Part shown: piece after piece, positions 54,069 through 63,006 of the stretch
Layout: each line of letters starts with the position of its first letter
Position numbering within the stretch: position 1 is the stretch's first letter
Assembly (NCBI RefSeq): GCF_014193655.1
Contig: NZ_JACHZQ010000008.1
Coordinates: forward strand, 1-64,000
Reading direction: 5' to 3'
DNA: 64,000 nt
Origin: Rhizobium sp. BK313
GTDB lineage: Bacteria > Pseudomonadota > Alphaproteobacteria > Rhizobiales > Rhizobiaceae
Notes under the pieces: model-generated
The model's database searches: none
The model's input: the letters and a program-made list of their open reading frames with translations, nothing else
What the model was told of the DNA's origin: nothing
Position numbers and translations under genes: made by a program

Positions 54069-55235
54069 TCACCGCTTGTAGGCTCTAGGGTCGGCCGGAC
54101 GAAGGAAGAACTGGTCCAAGTAGGAGGGATCGTAGCCCCAACCTTTCGCACCGACCTTCAACCATTCCGCGCTGTCGACGGAGCAATCTTCGTTCATGAC
54201 CTTTTTCAGATCGTCGAAGCTAAGCTTCACGGGATCAACCAGGATCGACTGGACCTTCGGCCCCTGCCCCTCCAGCGTGCGCATCATCACATGCCACATC
54301 AATTCCATGTCGTCCGCCGGCGGCCACAGCTGATACGAAGTATTGATGTAGTTGGGGTTCTTCCGCCAATAGCAGAGGGCGCCGAGTTCGCCGCCGATGG
54401 CGACAGGAATCTCGCCGCGGCCGGCCTGCTGCACGGCGCGCAAGACCCCCATTTCAGCTGCGGATTGTACGACGATACCGTCGAGCTTCCCCGGATTGGT
54501 GGCAAGCCATTTCTGAACTTCCCCCTGCGCAACCTGGTCTGTCCACATGCCAGCGACCGAACCGACCACCTTGATGTCCTTCGAGGTAGCAAGACCTGCA
54601 AGCACGCCGCGGTTCTGGCTGTCCGAACCCGACGTGCCGGGAATGCCCTCAACGACAAGGACATTGCCCTTTCCGCCGAGCTGGTCGACCATCGCCTTGC
54701 CAATCTCGTAGCCCCCGACCTGGTAGTTGACCGAGGAATTGATGGCGTACTCGGATGTCAGGTAGCCGGTCATCGAAAAGACAGGGACGCCCTTGGCCGC
54801 CGCATATTTCACCGATGCATTGAGCGCTGTGGGGTTCGAGCAGCACAATATGATTGCATCCGCGCCCTGATCGACGAGCTGGCGGATCTGCTGGATCTGG
54901 GTTGAATCATTGAGATTGGATTGGGTGACAACCAGATCGGAAATCAGACCAAGCTTCTTCCACTCAGGAACGATTTGGTTCTGCAGCTCGTTCATTGCCG
55001 CGGCGCGCCACGTGTTGCCAGCATAGGATGAGGCATAGCCGATCTTCCAGGGGGGCCCCTTCTTCGGCTTGAAATCCCTCCACTTGCTGACCCCGATCGG
55101 CTGCGCGGGGTCGAGCATCTCCTTGTTGTAGAGGCGTTTGACAACATCGGGATTGAGTTCGTCCAGTCCCTGCGCCATCGTGCTCGTGACGAGCACACCT
55201 AAAATTGCAGCTGCGTACGCGATTATCCTAAGCAT
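54069..55235 (-). CDS. Periplasmic sugar-binding-type protein of the lactone operon
   Basis: A 388-residue exported protein (signal peptide IIAYAAAILGVLVTSTMAQ) with a type 1 periplasmic-binding fold (PPWKIGYASSYAGNTWRAAA, DAIILCCSNPTALNASV, DGIVVQSAAEMG). GGAGGAGG precedes the ATG. It is longer than ribose-binding proteins, with an extra N-terminal segment of about 45 residues and a tryptophan/tyrosine-rich C terminus. It should deliver the substrate that the downstream lactonase opens. Confidence 0.9.
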   Translation of the reverse strand: MLRIIAYAAAILGVLVTSTMAQGLDELNPDVVKRLYNKEMLDPAQPIGVSKWRDFKPKKGPPWKIGYASSYAGNTWRAAAMNELQNQIVPEWKKLGLISDLVVTQSNLNDSTQIQQIRQLVDQGADAIILCCSNPTALNASVKYAAAKGVPVFSMTGYLTSEYAINSSVNYQVGGYEIGKAMVDQLGGKGNVLVVEGIPGTSGSDSQNRGVLAGLATSKDIKVVGSVAGMWTDQVAQGEVQKWLATNPGKLDGIVVQSAAEMGVLRAVQQAGRGEIPVAIGGELGALCYWRKNPNYINTSYQLWPPADDMELMWHVMMRTLEGQGPKVQSILVDPVKLSFDDLKKVMNEDCSVDSAEWLKVGAKGWGYDPSYLDQFFLRPADPRAYKR

Positions 55236-55277
55236 ATTACCTCCTCCAGTTGATTAGCTGCGGTAGCGGGTTATGCG

Positions 55278-56213
55278 TCAGTCGTAGAAGTCGTGCGGCG
55301 CCTTTCGCATGCCTGCCCAGGCCTGCGGGTCGTGGCCGGTCAAGACGGTCGCACCCGTTGCGGCCGCGATCCGATGAAGCTTGGAAACGGAGTCGGCTGC
55401 CTGCGCCGATGAAACCACCAGTCCGGGCAGCGCGCGGTTCTCCCAGTGGTCCATCGTATAGGCGGCATCGATGGTCAGCAGGATCGGTCCACTTTTCGGC
55501 AGATTGATCAGAAATGACTGGTGTCCGGGCGAATGGCCTGGCGTGAAGATCGTCCGGATCGTTCCGTCGCCGAACAGGTCGAAATTGTCCGTGACCTCGC
55601 CGCCAAGGAATTTCCAGTTCAAGCCCGGGCGATCGAAGTCGGAACGGATATAGGCTCCGGCCGAAAACCAGTGTGGCTTCAGAGCGTAGTCATATTCGCT
55701 TCTTTGAACGATGTGCTGGGCTCGGGGGAAGCGGCCAATTGCGCCGGTGTGGTCCAGGTGAAGATGGGACTGCAGGACGTAGCGAATGTCGTGCGGTGCA
55801 ACGTCGACCATTTTGAGCTGATCGACGCAATTTTCGGACACCGCCATGATCGGATCATATGTCTCAACGACCTTTCCCCAATGGCTGTGTTTGTCGATTG
55901 CGGCCTCGATTGCGTTTCCGCCGTCGATCACGACGTTTCCTTGCGGGTGCTTTATCAGGAACCAGGGAACAGGAATTTCCATGTCCCCTTCGCCCTGATT
56001 CATTTTGATGTACTTGACCTTCGTTCGGAGAACTCCGGTCTGGAACATATGCAATTCGATCCCCGAAGACTTTCGCCGAGAACGTGGCGCTTCCTTCGGG
56101 GCCGGGGAGAAGGTTGGACGCGGCGCCAGCGCAGAGCTGCTCCTCAAAGACGAGGCCGATTTTCCATCTGTCTCGACGCGGCGCCCGTGTTCATCAAACT
56201 CGATGATCTTCAT
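55278..56213 (-). CDS. AttM/BlcC-type lactonase
   Basis: A 311-residue metallo-beta-lactamase-fold lactonase. From residue 53 onward it tracks Agrobacterium AttM/BlcC almost segment by segment: IKMNQGEGDMEIPVPWFLI, VVIDGGNAIE, QSHLHLDHTGAIGRFP (HxHxDH), HIVQRSEYDYA, FTPGHSPGHQSFLI, TIDAAYTMDHWE and TGHDPQAW. AttM hydrolyses N-acyl-homoserine lactones and gamma-butyrolactone. About 50 N-terminal residues absent from AttM precede the domain; the ATG at 56213 has a good GAGG site, so the extension is probably translated. Confidence 0.93.
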   Translation of the reverse strand: MKIIEFDEHGRRVETDGKSASSLRSSSALAPRPTFSPAPKEAPRSRRKSSGIELHMFQTGVLRTKVKYIKMNQGEGDMEIPVPWFLIKHPQGNVVIDGGNAIEAAIDKHSHWGKVVETYDPIMAVSENCVDQLKMVDVAPHDIRYVLQSHLHLDHTGAIGRFPRAQHIVQRSEYDYALKPHWFSAGAYIRSDFDRPGLNWKFLGGEVTDNFDLFGDGTIRTIFTPGHSPGHQSFLINLPKSGPILLTIDAAYTMDHWENRALPGLVVSSAQAADSVSKLHRIAAATGATVLTGHDPQAWAGMRKAPHDFYD

Positions 56214-56243
56214 ATGTCAGCCTCGGGTTTCCTTGTTCGTCGA

Positions 56244-57092
56244 TCAGGTGCGCTCATCGATGATGCGAAGCGCTTCTTTCAGGTAGACTGCGAATAGGGG
56301 ATAGTTTTCCGACATCGGGAAATGCCCGATGTCTTCCATCTCGATGTAGATGCCGCCGGGAATCTGCCGCGCTGTGTTTTCCGTTGCCTCGGGTGGCGTA
56401 AGATAGTCGTACGTGCCAGTCATCATGATCACCGGGCAGCGTTTCGTATCGATGTTCTCAAGTTTGCCCCGAAGGTCGTGGTCGATCGAATAAAAGTAGA
56501 GGTCGCCCTTGAAGGCCTCGGAACCCTGGCTGTAATAGTGCCACGTCAACCAGCGATCCATGTCCGGGCTTTGCGGCGCCATCAAATCCCAGACGCCGCT
56601 GGCGCAGACCTGAGCCGCATTGGCGTGGGGATGTCGCCACCAATCCAGGTAAAAGCCTGGTGCGTGTTCGGCCGCCTCGACTGGAATAACGGCGCGGAAT
56701 TTCTCAGGGTGATGCAGGGCCAGTTGCAGCGCGACGTTGCCCCCGAAACTGGAACCCATGAAGATTGGTCGATCCAATTCCAGTGCCTCGGACAGGGCAA
56801 TGATGAAATTCATGTAGTGGCTGGCAGTCAGCGTATACTCTTCTTTCCACCATTCGCGATTGAGCGGCGGGTCGGACTTTCCGTGCCGCGCAAGATCGTA
56901 GGCGATGATGTCGTAGTTTCTGGTGATCGAATCGTCTTCGAGAAGCCCACGCCATTGGTGGTTGTGGCAGCCTGCGGTGTGCTGACACATCACCGGGACG
57001 CCGTTGCCGTTGCGCAGATAAAAGACCTTATATTCGTAGCCATCCACGTTGATCGTCACGTAGCGGCCAATGACAGGAGAATGCTTTGCCAT
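56244..57092 (-). CDS. Alpha/beta hydrolase
   Basis: A 282-residue hydrolase with nucleophile Ser115 (FMGSSFGGNVAL), acid Asp in GTYDYLTP and base His in DIGHFPMSE. The HTAG oxyanion region lies at residues 38-41. It belongs to the ester/C-C hydrolase branch. It is second in the operon, 28 bases after the SCP2-like gene. It may cleave an ester or enol-lactone upstream of the AttM-like step. Confidence 0.88.
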   Translation of the reverse strand: MAKHSPVIGRYVTINVDGYEYKVFYLRNGNGVPVMCQHTAGCHNHQWRGLLEDDSITRNYDIIAYDLARHGKSDPPLNREWWKEEYTLTASHYMNFIIALSEALELDRPIFMGSSFGGNVALQLALHHPEKFRAVIPVEAAEHAPGFYLDWWRHPHANAAQVCASGVWDLMAPQSPDMDRWLTWHYYSQGSEAFKGDLYFYSIDHDLRGKLENIDTKRCPVIMMTGTYDYLTPPEATENTARQIPGGIYIEMEDIGHFPMSENYPLFAVYLKEALRIIDERT

Positions 57093-57120
57093 TCCAATAT
57101 TCCTTCAGAACGATGCTGTG

Positions 57121-57510
57121 TCAGACGGGCACGCCGACCTTGCGCAGGAGTTCAAACTGGACGGTGAAGTTGCGCAGGTTCTGCATCATCACGAGGATGT
57201 TGCCCTCAATCTTGAGATCGCGTCGGAAACTGGCTGACCAGATTCCGTGATACATCGGGTCAGGAATCGGCTTGGCGAATTCTCTCCAGGTCGCCGGACT
57301 TGCGCGCAGCGCGAAATCGTAGGCATCGAGAGGTTGGGGGTCGGTATTGATCCTGTAGGTTTTGCCGTCGACCATTTCTACGATGATTTTCTGGGTGCCC
57401 ATGTCCCACAGGAATGTGCAGGTATAGTAGCGCGCCATCGCCCCTATGGTCGGGTCACGATCGGTCACTTCCCCGAACTTGACGGCCCAGTCGCGGACGT
57501 TCAATGCCAT
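57121..57510 (-). CDS. SCP2-like small protein, first gene of the operon
   Basis: A 129-residue protein starting at 57510 (MALNVRDWAVKFGEV), with GGGAGG five bases upstream. Residues 45-120 resemble the sterol-carrier-protein-2 fold (KIIVEMVDGKTYRIN, strand-turn pattern, then LKIEGNILVMMQNLRN). SCP2 proteins hold lipids or acyl groups in a hydrophobic tunnel. Its place next to hydrolases suggests a hydrophobic ligand such as a long-chain lactone. Assignment is tentative. Confidence 0.6.
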   Translation of the reverse strand: MALNVRDWAVKFGEVTDRDPTIGAMARYYTCTFLWDMGTQKIIVEMVDGKTYRINTDPQPLDAYDFALRASPATWREFAKPIPDPMYHGIWSASFRRDLKIEGNILVMMQNLRNFTVQFELLRKVGVPV

Positions 57511-57576
57511 GCAAACCTCCCAGTGAAGCACGATCCAATCGCGAGCCCGCAATCGGCCTTGTTCCGATAGCTGCCC

Positions 57577-57598
57577 TGTGTTCATTATACTGAACACA
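57577..57598. promoter_or_regulatory. Perfect palindrome, likely IclR operator
   Basis: TGTGTTCA (57577-57584) and its exact complement TGAACACA (57591-57598) flank six bases (TTATAC). The site lies 67 bases before the operon start and 79 bases before the divergent IclR gene, the expected place for control of both. Confidence 0.7.
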
Positions 57599-57676
57599 TT
57601 TCAATAGACAGGACGCTAATCACTGGGCTATATAAATGTCAAGGGAAAAACAGCGCCGGCATCGAAAGGGGACTGC

Positions 57677-58504
57677 ATGGAGCCAAAGACGCAGCGAGCG
57701 AAACACGTGCCTGCGCTCGAAAGAGGCGCTCGAATTCTGGACCTCGTGGCGCGTTCAAAGAGTTTTCTGAACTTGTCCGATCTTTCCCGCGAGCTGAAGA
57801 TCGCTCGAAGTTCCGTTCACACCCTCTGCCACACGCTGGTCAACCTGGAGCTTCTTATCCGGAGAAGTGACCAAACATTTCAGCTCGGCCCGCATGTCAT
57901 GCGCTGGTCGAATGCATTCGCCCTTCAGTCCGACGTGGCGGCGGAGTTCGCGTCCATTTGGGATCAGGAAACAGAACTGCCCGGAGCGACGATTACGCTC
58001 ACAGTCCTTGAAGGCGCCGAAGTCGTTTACATAGCTGCCCGGAATTCGGAGCTCAGCAACAGCCGCGTTGATTTTCGTACAGGCATGCGGCTTCCAGCTG
58101 CATTCACGGCGACCGGCAAAGCCTTCCTCAGTCATATGAGTGACTTTGAGGTGCGTCGTCTTTACCCCGAAGGATTGCCGCCGGTGCGCACGCCGAAAAG
58201 TGTTCGAGAGCTTGATGATCTGATCGCCGAACTGCAGGAGGTTCGAAAGGTTGGCTACAGCTGCGATAACGAGCAGGTTGCCGAAGGCATCGTCTGTTTC
58301 GGAGCGGCAGTGCTCGACTCACGGAATCGGCCGATCGCCGGCGTGGCTGTCAGCCTGCCGAACGAAGTGCTTGATGACGACATTCAGGACAAGGCCATCG
58401 CCAACGTCACACGGATCGCCACTCAGCTGTCTCACCGTATGGGCGCCGATCTTCACCGAATGGGTCGCTCACTGCGGACTATTACGGGCGACAGCCAGGA
58501 ATGA
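57677..58504 (+). CDS. IclR-family transcriptional regulator (BlcR/AttJ-like)
   Basis: A 275-residue regulator. The N-terminal winged helix (FLNLSDLSRELKIARSSVHT) occupies residues 30-50 of a 10-75 domain, and the IclR effector domain follows (RTGMRLPAAFTATGKAFLS, VAEGIVCFGAAVLDS). It is divergent from the 13-gene operon and faces the perfect palindrome. In Agrobacterium the lactonase operon is repressed by the IclR-family protein BlcR and induced by gamma-butyrolactone derivatives; a similar arrangement is inferred here. Confidence 0.9.
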   Translation: MEPKTQRAKHVPALERGARILDLVARSKSFLNLSDLSRELKIARSSVHTLCHTLVNLELLIRRSDQTFQLGPHVMRWSNAFALQSDVAAEFASIWDQETELPGATITLTVLEGAEVVYIAARNSELSNSRVDFRTGMRLPAAFTATGKAFLSHMSDFEVRRLYPEGLPPVRTPKSVRELDDLIAELQEVRKVGYSCDNEQVAEGIVCFGAAVLDSRNRPIAGVAVSLPNEVLDDDIQDKAIANVTRIATQLSHRMGADLHRMGRSLRTITGDSQE

Positions 58505-58613
58505 TCCGGGAAAACAATCTCGTCCGAGCCGAAGGATTGCGGCGTAACAATCCATTTCGTGAAGAGCATTCAGGGACCGGTGACGGGCTTTCACCTCACC
58601 ATGGGATGAAACG

Positions 58614-59396
58614 TCATCTCTCTACCTCCGCACCCATTCTGTACGAAAGGCGGTTGGCGAGCCCTAGAACGACCTCGGAAAGGTCCTTCAGCGCATTCTC
58701 CTCGGCAAGCTCGCTTGGTGCGCTGAGCATGACCGCAGCCAATGGTCTATTGAGTGCATTCAGTACGGGAGAGCTTACGTTCGTCACACCTTCCACGCAT
58801 TGACCGATATCGCTCGCCATCCCTCCTTCCCGCGCAGCTTTGAGTTCATCCAGAAGTTCGTCAATTCCAGTTATGGATTTGGTCGTCAGAGGGGGAGGAA
58901 ATTTGCCTTCGAACGACCGCCTCACTTCAAAATCGGCGGAAAGCGACAGAACTGCTTTACCCGAAGCGACGAAGACGGCCGGCAAACGCATCCCAGGACG
59001 AGCAGTAAATCGGTTTCTGTTTGTCGACTGCCGAGCCGCGATGAAAACCATATCCGTCTCTTCCGGCACGGAAAGCGACGCAGTCGCATGTTCCGGGATC
59101 GGCATGTCTTCGCAGATGAGGGCGAACTCGGTTGCGACGTCGGTCTGCCGGTCGAAGCCGTGTGACCATCGAAGCAAGTGCGGCCCCAATATGTAACTCT
59201 GGTCCGCCCGACGAATGAGAAGTCCCAGCTCCACCATGGTCAAGCAAAGGCCGTGGACCGTGCTCTTCGGAAGATTGGTTTCCCGTGACAATTCCGAGAC
59301 GGTCAAAAACCGTTTCGACGTGCTGATCAGATCCAAGATACCGACAGCCCGCTCAACCGCAGGGACCAGCTTTTGCAAGGGCTTGTCTTGATCCAT
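58614..59396 (-). CDS. Second IclR-family regulator
   Basis: A 260-residue paralogue of the preceding regulator, transcribed towards it. The start at 59396 (MDQDKPLQKLVPAVERAVGI) is chosen over an upstream frame without domain similarity. It shares LIRRADQSYILGPHLLRWSHGF and ARPGMRLPAVFVASGKAVLS with its neighbour, evidence of a local duplication. It may control the alpha/beta hydrolase-like gene at 59471 or the operon in response to another ligand. Confidence 0.88.
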   Translation of the reverse strand: MDQDKPLQKLVPAVERAVGILDLISTSKRFLTVSELSRETNLPKSTVHGLCLTMVELGLLIRRADQSYILGPHLLRWSHGFDRQTDVATEFALICEDMPIPEHATASLSVPEETDMVFIAARQSTNRNRFTARPGMRLPAVFVASGKAVLSLSADFEVRRSFEGKFPPPLTTKSITGIDELLDELKAAREGGMASDIGQCVEGVTNVSSPVLNALNRPLAAVMLSAPSELAEENALKDLSEVVLGLANRLSYRMGAEVER

Positions 59397-59470
59397 ACCA
59401 CACCAGAATCGGTTTTCCCCAGCTATAGGTGCCAACAGCACTCAAGACAACCGGATGTTCAGCGATGCGA

Positions 59471-60427
59471 TCAATCGAAGCAAAAGATTTTCGCTCTGGT
59501 CTCCGAGCGCGGCTGCTCTTGTTGAGACCTGGTGGGGACCCGAGAGACGGCCTCCCGGCATGCGAGACGCCGTTCCTGTGTCGCAGCTCTCGGACGTACG
59601 CTCGATGCCTTACCGGACCAGCGTCGGAGCTGGCCCTGCACCAACAGGACAATCTGCTCTGGACTTTCCCTGTGGATCCAATGACCGCAGTTCCTGAGCG
59701 AAACCCAACTCACCTGTCCCGGGATGCGATCCGCGACCGCTGCTGTTTGCCCCACGCTGATAAATTCATCGCACAGGCCATGGATCAGCAAGACCGGAGC
59801 GGAAATTCGATCGAAGCATGCCGTCGCATCCCATCCGTTTTGGCACTCCGACAGACGGTTTTGTCTCCAGCGCTGATAAGCAAAATTGGGATCGGGTTGA
59901 TCCGCACTTGATTTCAGAAGGAGTTCTGGCCCGCTATGCCTGAAGGGAATAGCCTCCAAACTGGCGCGAAGGTAATCGTCCGCAAATCCGTATGAGGCCA
60001 ATCCGGTGACACTCAGAACCCGATCAGGAAAAAGGCTTGCGAAAATGAGGGCGACCGACGCCCCGTCTGCATGCCCGACAAAACTTGCGCAAGCAATATC
60101 CAGCGCATCCATGAGTGCCGGCAAAACGACACTGGCCTCGTAATACAAAGGATCACGGTCGGTCTCTGCGATCGGCGGGCTCGATCCACAGCCGGGTCTT
60201 GAAAAAGCAATCACCCGCAGTGTCGGTTCGGCACGGACAAGACCCATAGCGATGTCGACAAGCGACGACCAATTCTCTAGGCCGTGGGATAGCATGATCA
60301 GGTCCTGACCGGATCCGCTTCCAAGGATCGCGATGTCAAGCGCGCCGGCACGCGTCTCGATTGATCTCGCCAACGGCAGTTCTACAAAATTGTCTTGGAT
60401 ATTCGTATTCGTGCGATGTCCGCTCAC
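59471..60427 (-). CDS. Alpha/beta hydrolase homologue with Ser-to-Ala at the nucleophile
   Basis: About 318 residues from the GTG at 60427 (GAGG seven bases upstream); the longer frame above it is arginine-rich. The fold is clear: HGLENWSSL oxyanion region, FSRPGCGSS, nucleophile elbow FVGHADGASVAL, acid Asp in HGLCDEFIS and base His in NCGHWIHRE. The elbow has Ala120 (codon 60068-60070, GCA) where Ser is expected in GHSDGG relatives. If the sequence is right, the protein is a non-catalytic hydrolase homologue, perhaps a binder or receptor. The C-terminal 45 residues are basic. Confidence 0.75.
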   Translation of the reverse strand: MSGHRTNTNIQDNFVELPLARSIETRAGALDIAILGSGSGQDLIMLSHGLENWSSLVDIAMGLVRAEPTLRVIAFSRPGCGSSPPIAETDRDPLYYEASVVLPALMDALDIACASFVGHADGASVALIFASLFPDRVLSVTGLASYGFADDYLRASLEAIPFRHSGPELLLKSSADQPDPNFAYQRWRQNRLSECQNGWDATACFDRISAPVLLIHGLCDEFISVGQTAAVADRIPGQVSWVSLRNCGHWIHRESPEQIVLLVQGQLRRWSGKASSVRPRAATQERRLACREAVSRVPTRSQQEQPRSETRAKIFCFD

Positions 60428-60897
60428 GACGCAGCCTCCCCACTCCGCCCGATACTGCCGCGAAAAGGCGGCAGCGGTGAACATTTGTGCTGTCCCGCGC
60501 AGTCCTCCTCCGCGCGGGCAAGCCCTGCTCTTGAAGCCAGAACAACGATCAGCAATGGCTAAGTGAGAACGACCTCGGCCTCTGCGATCGCGGCTGGCAA
60601 CAAAGACGTGTTTTACCGATTGGTACCTCTCGAAACCAAAGACCTGATTACGATGACCCATCGTCACGCGTAAGGGACTTCGAAGTTTATGGACCGCGAT
60701 GACGACGGCCACTCCTGAATTGCTGTGCTAGTGGCAATTCTTGCTGTTTTTGGGAGAAGGAGACGATGATCAGCGTCGGAACGGAAAACTTGGGAGATCG
60801 ACGCGGGATTGCGGAGCCGGCACAGCATGCGTTTTCATCGCCAACCTCCTGACGCCGAGCCCCTTATCCATGCTGACACGAAGTCTGACGACATTGC
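60428..60897. other. Gap without a gene
   Basis: The hydrolase-like frame remains open on the minus strand up to 60712, but its composition there is shadow-like. I see no other gene. Promoters for the hydrolase-like gene must lie here. Confidence 0.4.
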
Positions 60898-61875
60898 TCA
60901 ATGAGCGTTGCGATATTGTGTAGGCGACACGCCGACCGACTTCTTGAAGGCGCGCGCAAAATTTGTCCCTGACGAGAAGCCAATGGCGAATGCGATATCC
61001 TCGACCGTCATATTCGGATCGGTAAGCAGGACCTTTGCTCGCGAGACCCGCAGGTCCGTAAAGTATTGGAATGGTGCGCTTCCCGTTGCCATTTTGAACG
61101 CTCGGGCAAAGTGGTAGACACTCAAGCATGCCACGCTCGCCAGCTCCTCTAGAGCAATGTCAGCGCCTAGATTCTGGTACATGAATTCCAGCACGCGATT
61201 GAGGCGCGCGCGGTCCAAAGCGCCGGCAGTTTTCCCATCGATGAACGATCCGGAGAACTTCTTGGGATTCTGACGGGTGTAGTGTTGCAACATCCGAGCG
61301 GCAAGCGCGAGCGCGAGCGAATCCAGAACGATCCGCCCGGCGGCGTTTTCGGCTTGCAGTTCTTCGGCTATTGCCAATCCGATGTGTTGGACTAGGGGAT
61401 CATAAAAACCCCCGGTGTACATGAGGCCGGAATCCGCGGGACTGTCATCAGGGCACTCAAGGTTGCCGAACAGGTTTTGCGGAAGATAAAGATGAAGCAT
61501 GTCGAGCGAGCCGGAGTGAATATGCAGATACTTCACCGCGACACCACGAGGACATATACAAGCCGACCCTGGCCTCGATAGAAACTTCTGCTCCGGCCCG
61601 TCTGCCCGCCGGCGTATTTTGGCCGAGCCGGAAAGCGCTATGATCACCTCATTTACCTGCTGCACGAATGCGGTGCAGTGGAGGTCCTCGTGACGACGTA
61701 CCTCTGCTGTCACAGTGCTTCGCCATCCGCGGTCGACGGAAGACGCAAGCAGCTTGCTGCCACCGAGTTCGTACTTACTTCCAAGCATCACGCCAGCCTG
61801 GTTACCAGTACCTAAAAATCCGGTTTCCCGCGCTGGATTCGGCGCGATATATTGTGAATGAGCGACATTCGTCAT
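60898..61875 (-). CDS. AraC-family transcriptional regulator
   Basis: A 325-residue regulator with a C-terminal pair of helix-turn-helix motifs (IALEELASVACLSVYHFARA and MTVEDIAFAIGFSSGTNFAR, then FKKSVGVSPTQYR). The N-terminal domain is of the AraC_binding_2/effector kind. The start at 61875 lies behind AGGAAG. Neighbours give no firm target; it may activate genes near 59.5-62.9 kb. Confidence 0.9.
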   Translation of the reverse strand: MTNVAHSQYIAPNPARETGFLGTGNQAGVMLGSKYELGGSKLLASSVDRGWRSTVTAEVRRHEDLHCTAFVQQVNEVIIALSGSAKIRRRADGPEQKFLSRPGSACICPRGVAVKYLHIHSGSLDMLHLYLPQNLFGNLECPDDSPADSGLMYTGGFYDPLVQHIGLAIAEELQAENAAGRIVLDSLALALAARMLQHYTRQNPKKFSGSFIDGKTAGALDRARLNRVLEFMYQNLGADIALEELASVACLSVYHFARAFKMATGSAPFQYFTDLRVSRAKVLLTDPNMTVEDIAFAIGFSSGTNFARAFKKSVGVSPTQYRNAH

Positions 61876-62354
61876 CCGGAACTCTTCCTCCCCTCCGCAA
61901 CACAAGGGTTCCCCTCCCAGGCTACCCTTGTATGAAGTTCAAATTACTACATGATATCTGCAGCTGCGGCTACGTCGACTGCGATTTGCTTTCCCACGTC
62001 GCTGGAGGGTGATCAGCAAACAGGGAAAGAAGTATGCCGAAGTCTCTATACGGGCAGGGCCACCTACGGGTACGCCCTGGGCCGATCGCGGTCCTGATGA
62101 GCTGGCCGGCTTCGAACCGCCAACCTTGCCCAGCCTAACAATCGCACTTGGTTCTGAGGCGACCACCTTTCAGGACGTCAGACAGCGCTCCAGGGCCGGA
62201 GCTCGGATACAATCCGGCGCGAATGAAAATCTCATTTCCTGGCAAATTCTAACCTTTGATGCTCATTTCGGCTTCGCCTTAGCAAAAACATCCGTTTTAA
62301 TTGATTAATTTTATAGAGAATATGGCTTATATAGATTTCGAATGGGAACCCCAC
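61876..62354. other. Gap without a gene
   Basis: No supported coding sequence or RNA gene. A plus-strand frame (62009-62308) has no start signal or motif. The last 60 bases are AT-rich and probably contain the promoter of the peroxiredoxin-like gene. Confidence 0.45.
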
Positions 62355-62942
62355 ATGCCTCAGACCACGTCGAATCAGATTGCCATCGGTACAAAAGCAG
62401 CGGATTTTCTCCTGCCGGATGCGGAAGGGGCACTGCATCGTCTCTCGGATTTCGAGGACGGCAAGGCCTTGTTGGTCGCTTTCATCTCCAATCGCTGTCC
62501 CTTCGTGCTGCTGCTTCGCGAGCAGTTCGCGGCTTTTGCCCGGGAGTATGCGCCGAAGGGACTGCGGGTCATCGCCATCAACAGCAATGATGCCGAGGCA
62601 CATCCGGAAGAATCGCTTGTCCGGATTGGCGAAGAGGTCCGCAATATCGGATACGAGTTTCCGTATTTGAAGGACGCCTCGCAGGATGTCGCCAAGGCCT
62701 ATGGTGCGGCGTGCACGCCGGACTTCTTCCTGTTCGACGCTGACAGCAGGCTCGCCTATCACGGCCAGTTCGACAACGCCAGGCCGGGCAACGGCAAGCC
62801 GGTGACCGGCGCGGACCTGCGGGCTGCTGTCGAGGCTGTACTGAGCGCCGGCAAGCCTGCCGAACACCAGACGCCCTCGATCGGCTGCAACATCAAATGG
62901 CAGCCGGGCAACGAGCCTTCCTGGTTCTCGAAAGCTGCCTAA
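62355..62942 (+). CDS. Thioredoxin-fold peroxiredoxin-like protein
   Basis: A 195-residue AhpC/TSA-type protein. The catalytic-type cysteine lies in SNRCPFVLLLREQF, with a second one in GAACTPDFFLFD and a third in the family tail PSIGCNIKWQPGN. It lacks a CxxC thioredoxin motif. The start at 62355 follows GGGAA. It lies 64 bases before an FAD-dependent oxidoreductase in the same direction, suggesting a redox pair. Confidence 0.85.
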   Translation: MPQTTSNQIAIGTKAADFLLPDAEGALHRLSDFEDGKALLVAFISNRCPFVLLLREQFAAFAREYAPKGLRVIAINSNDAEAHPEESLVRIGEEVRNIGYEFPYLKDASQDVAKAYGAACTPDFFLFDADSRLAYHGQFDNARPGNGKPVTGADLRAAVEAVLSAGKPAEHQTPSIGCNIKWQPGNEPSWFSKAA

Positions 62943-63006
62943 TCCTTCCCGGCAGCGGCTCGCCCGCCGCCTTTCGGCTCCCTAAGCAACCAGCAAGCAG
63001 TCCAAA

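Noticed and set aside
62100..62160. Possible tRNA-like stretch (GGCTTCGAACCGCC)
   Set aside because: No cloverleaf with acceptor and anticodon arms could be drawn around it.
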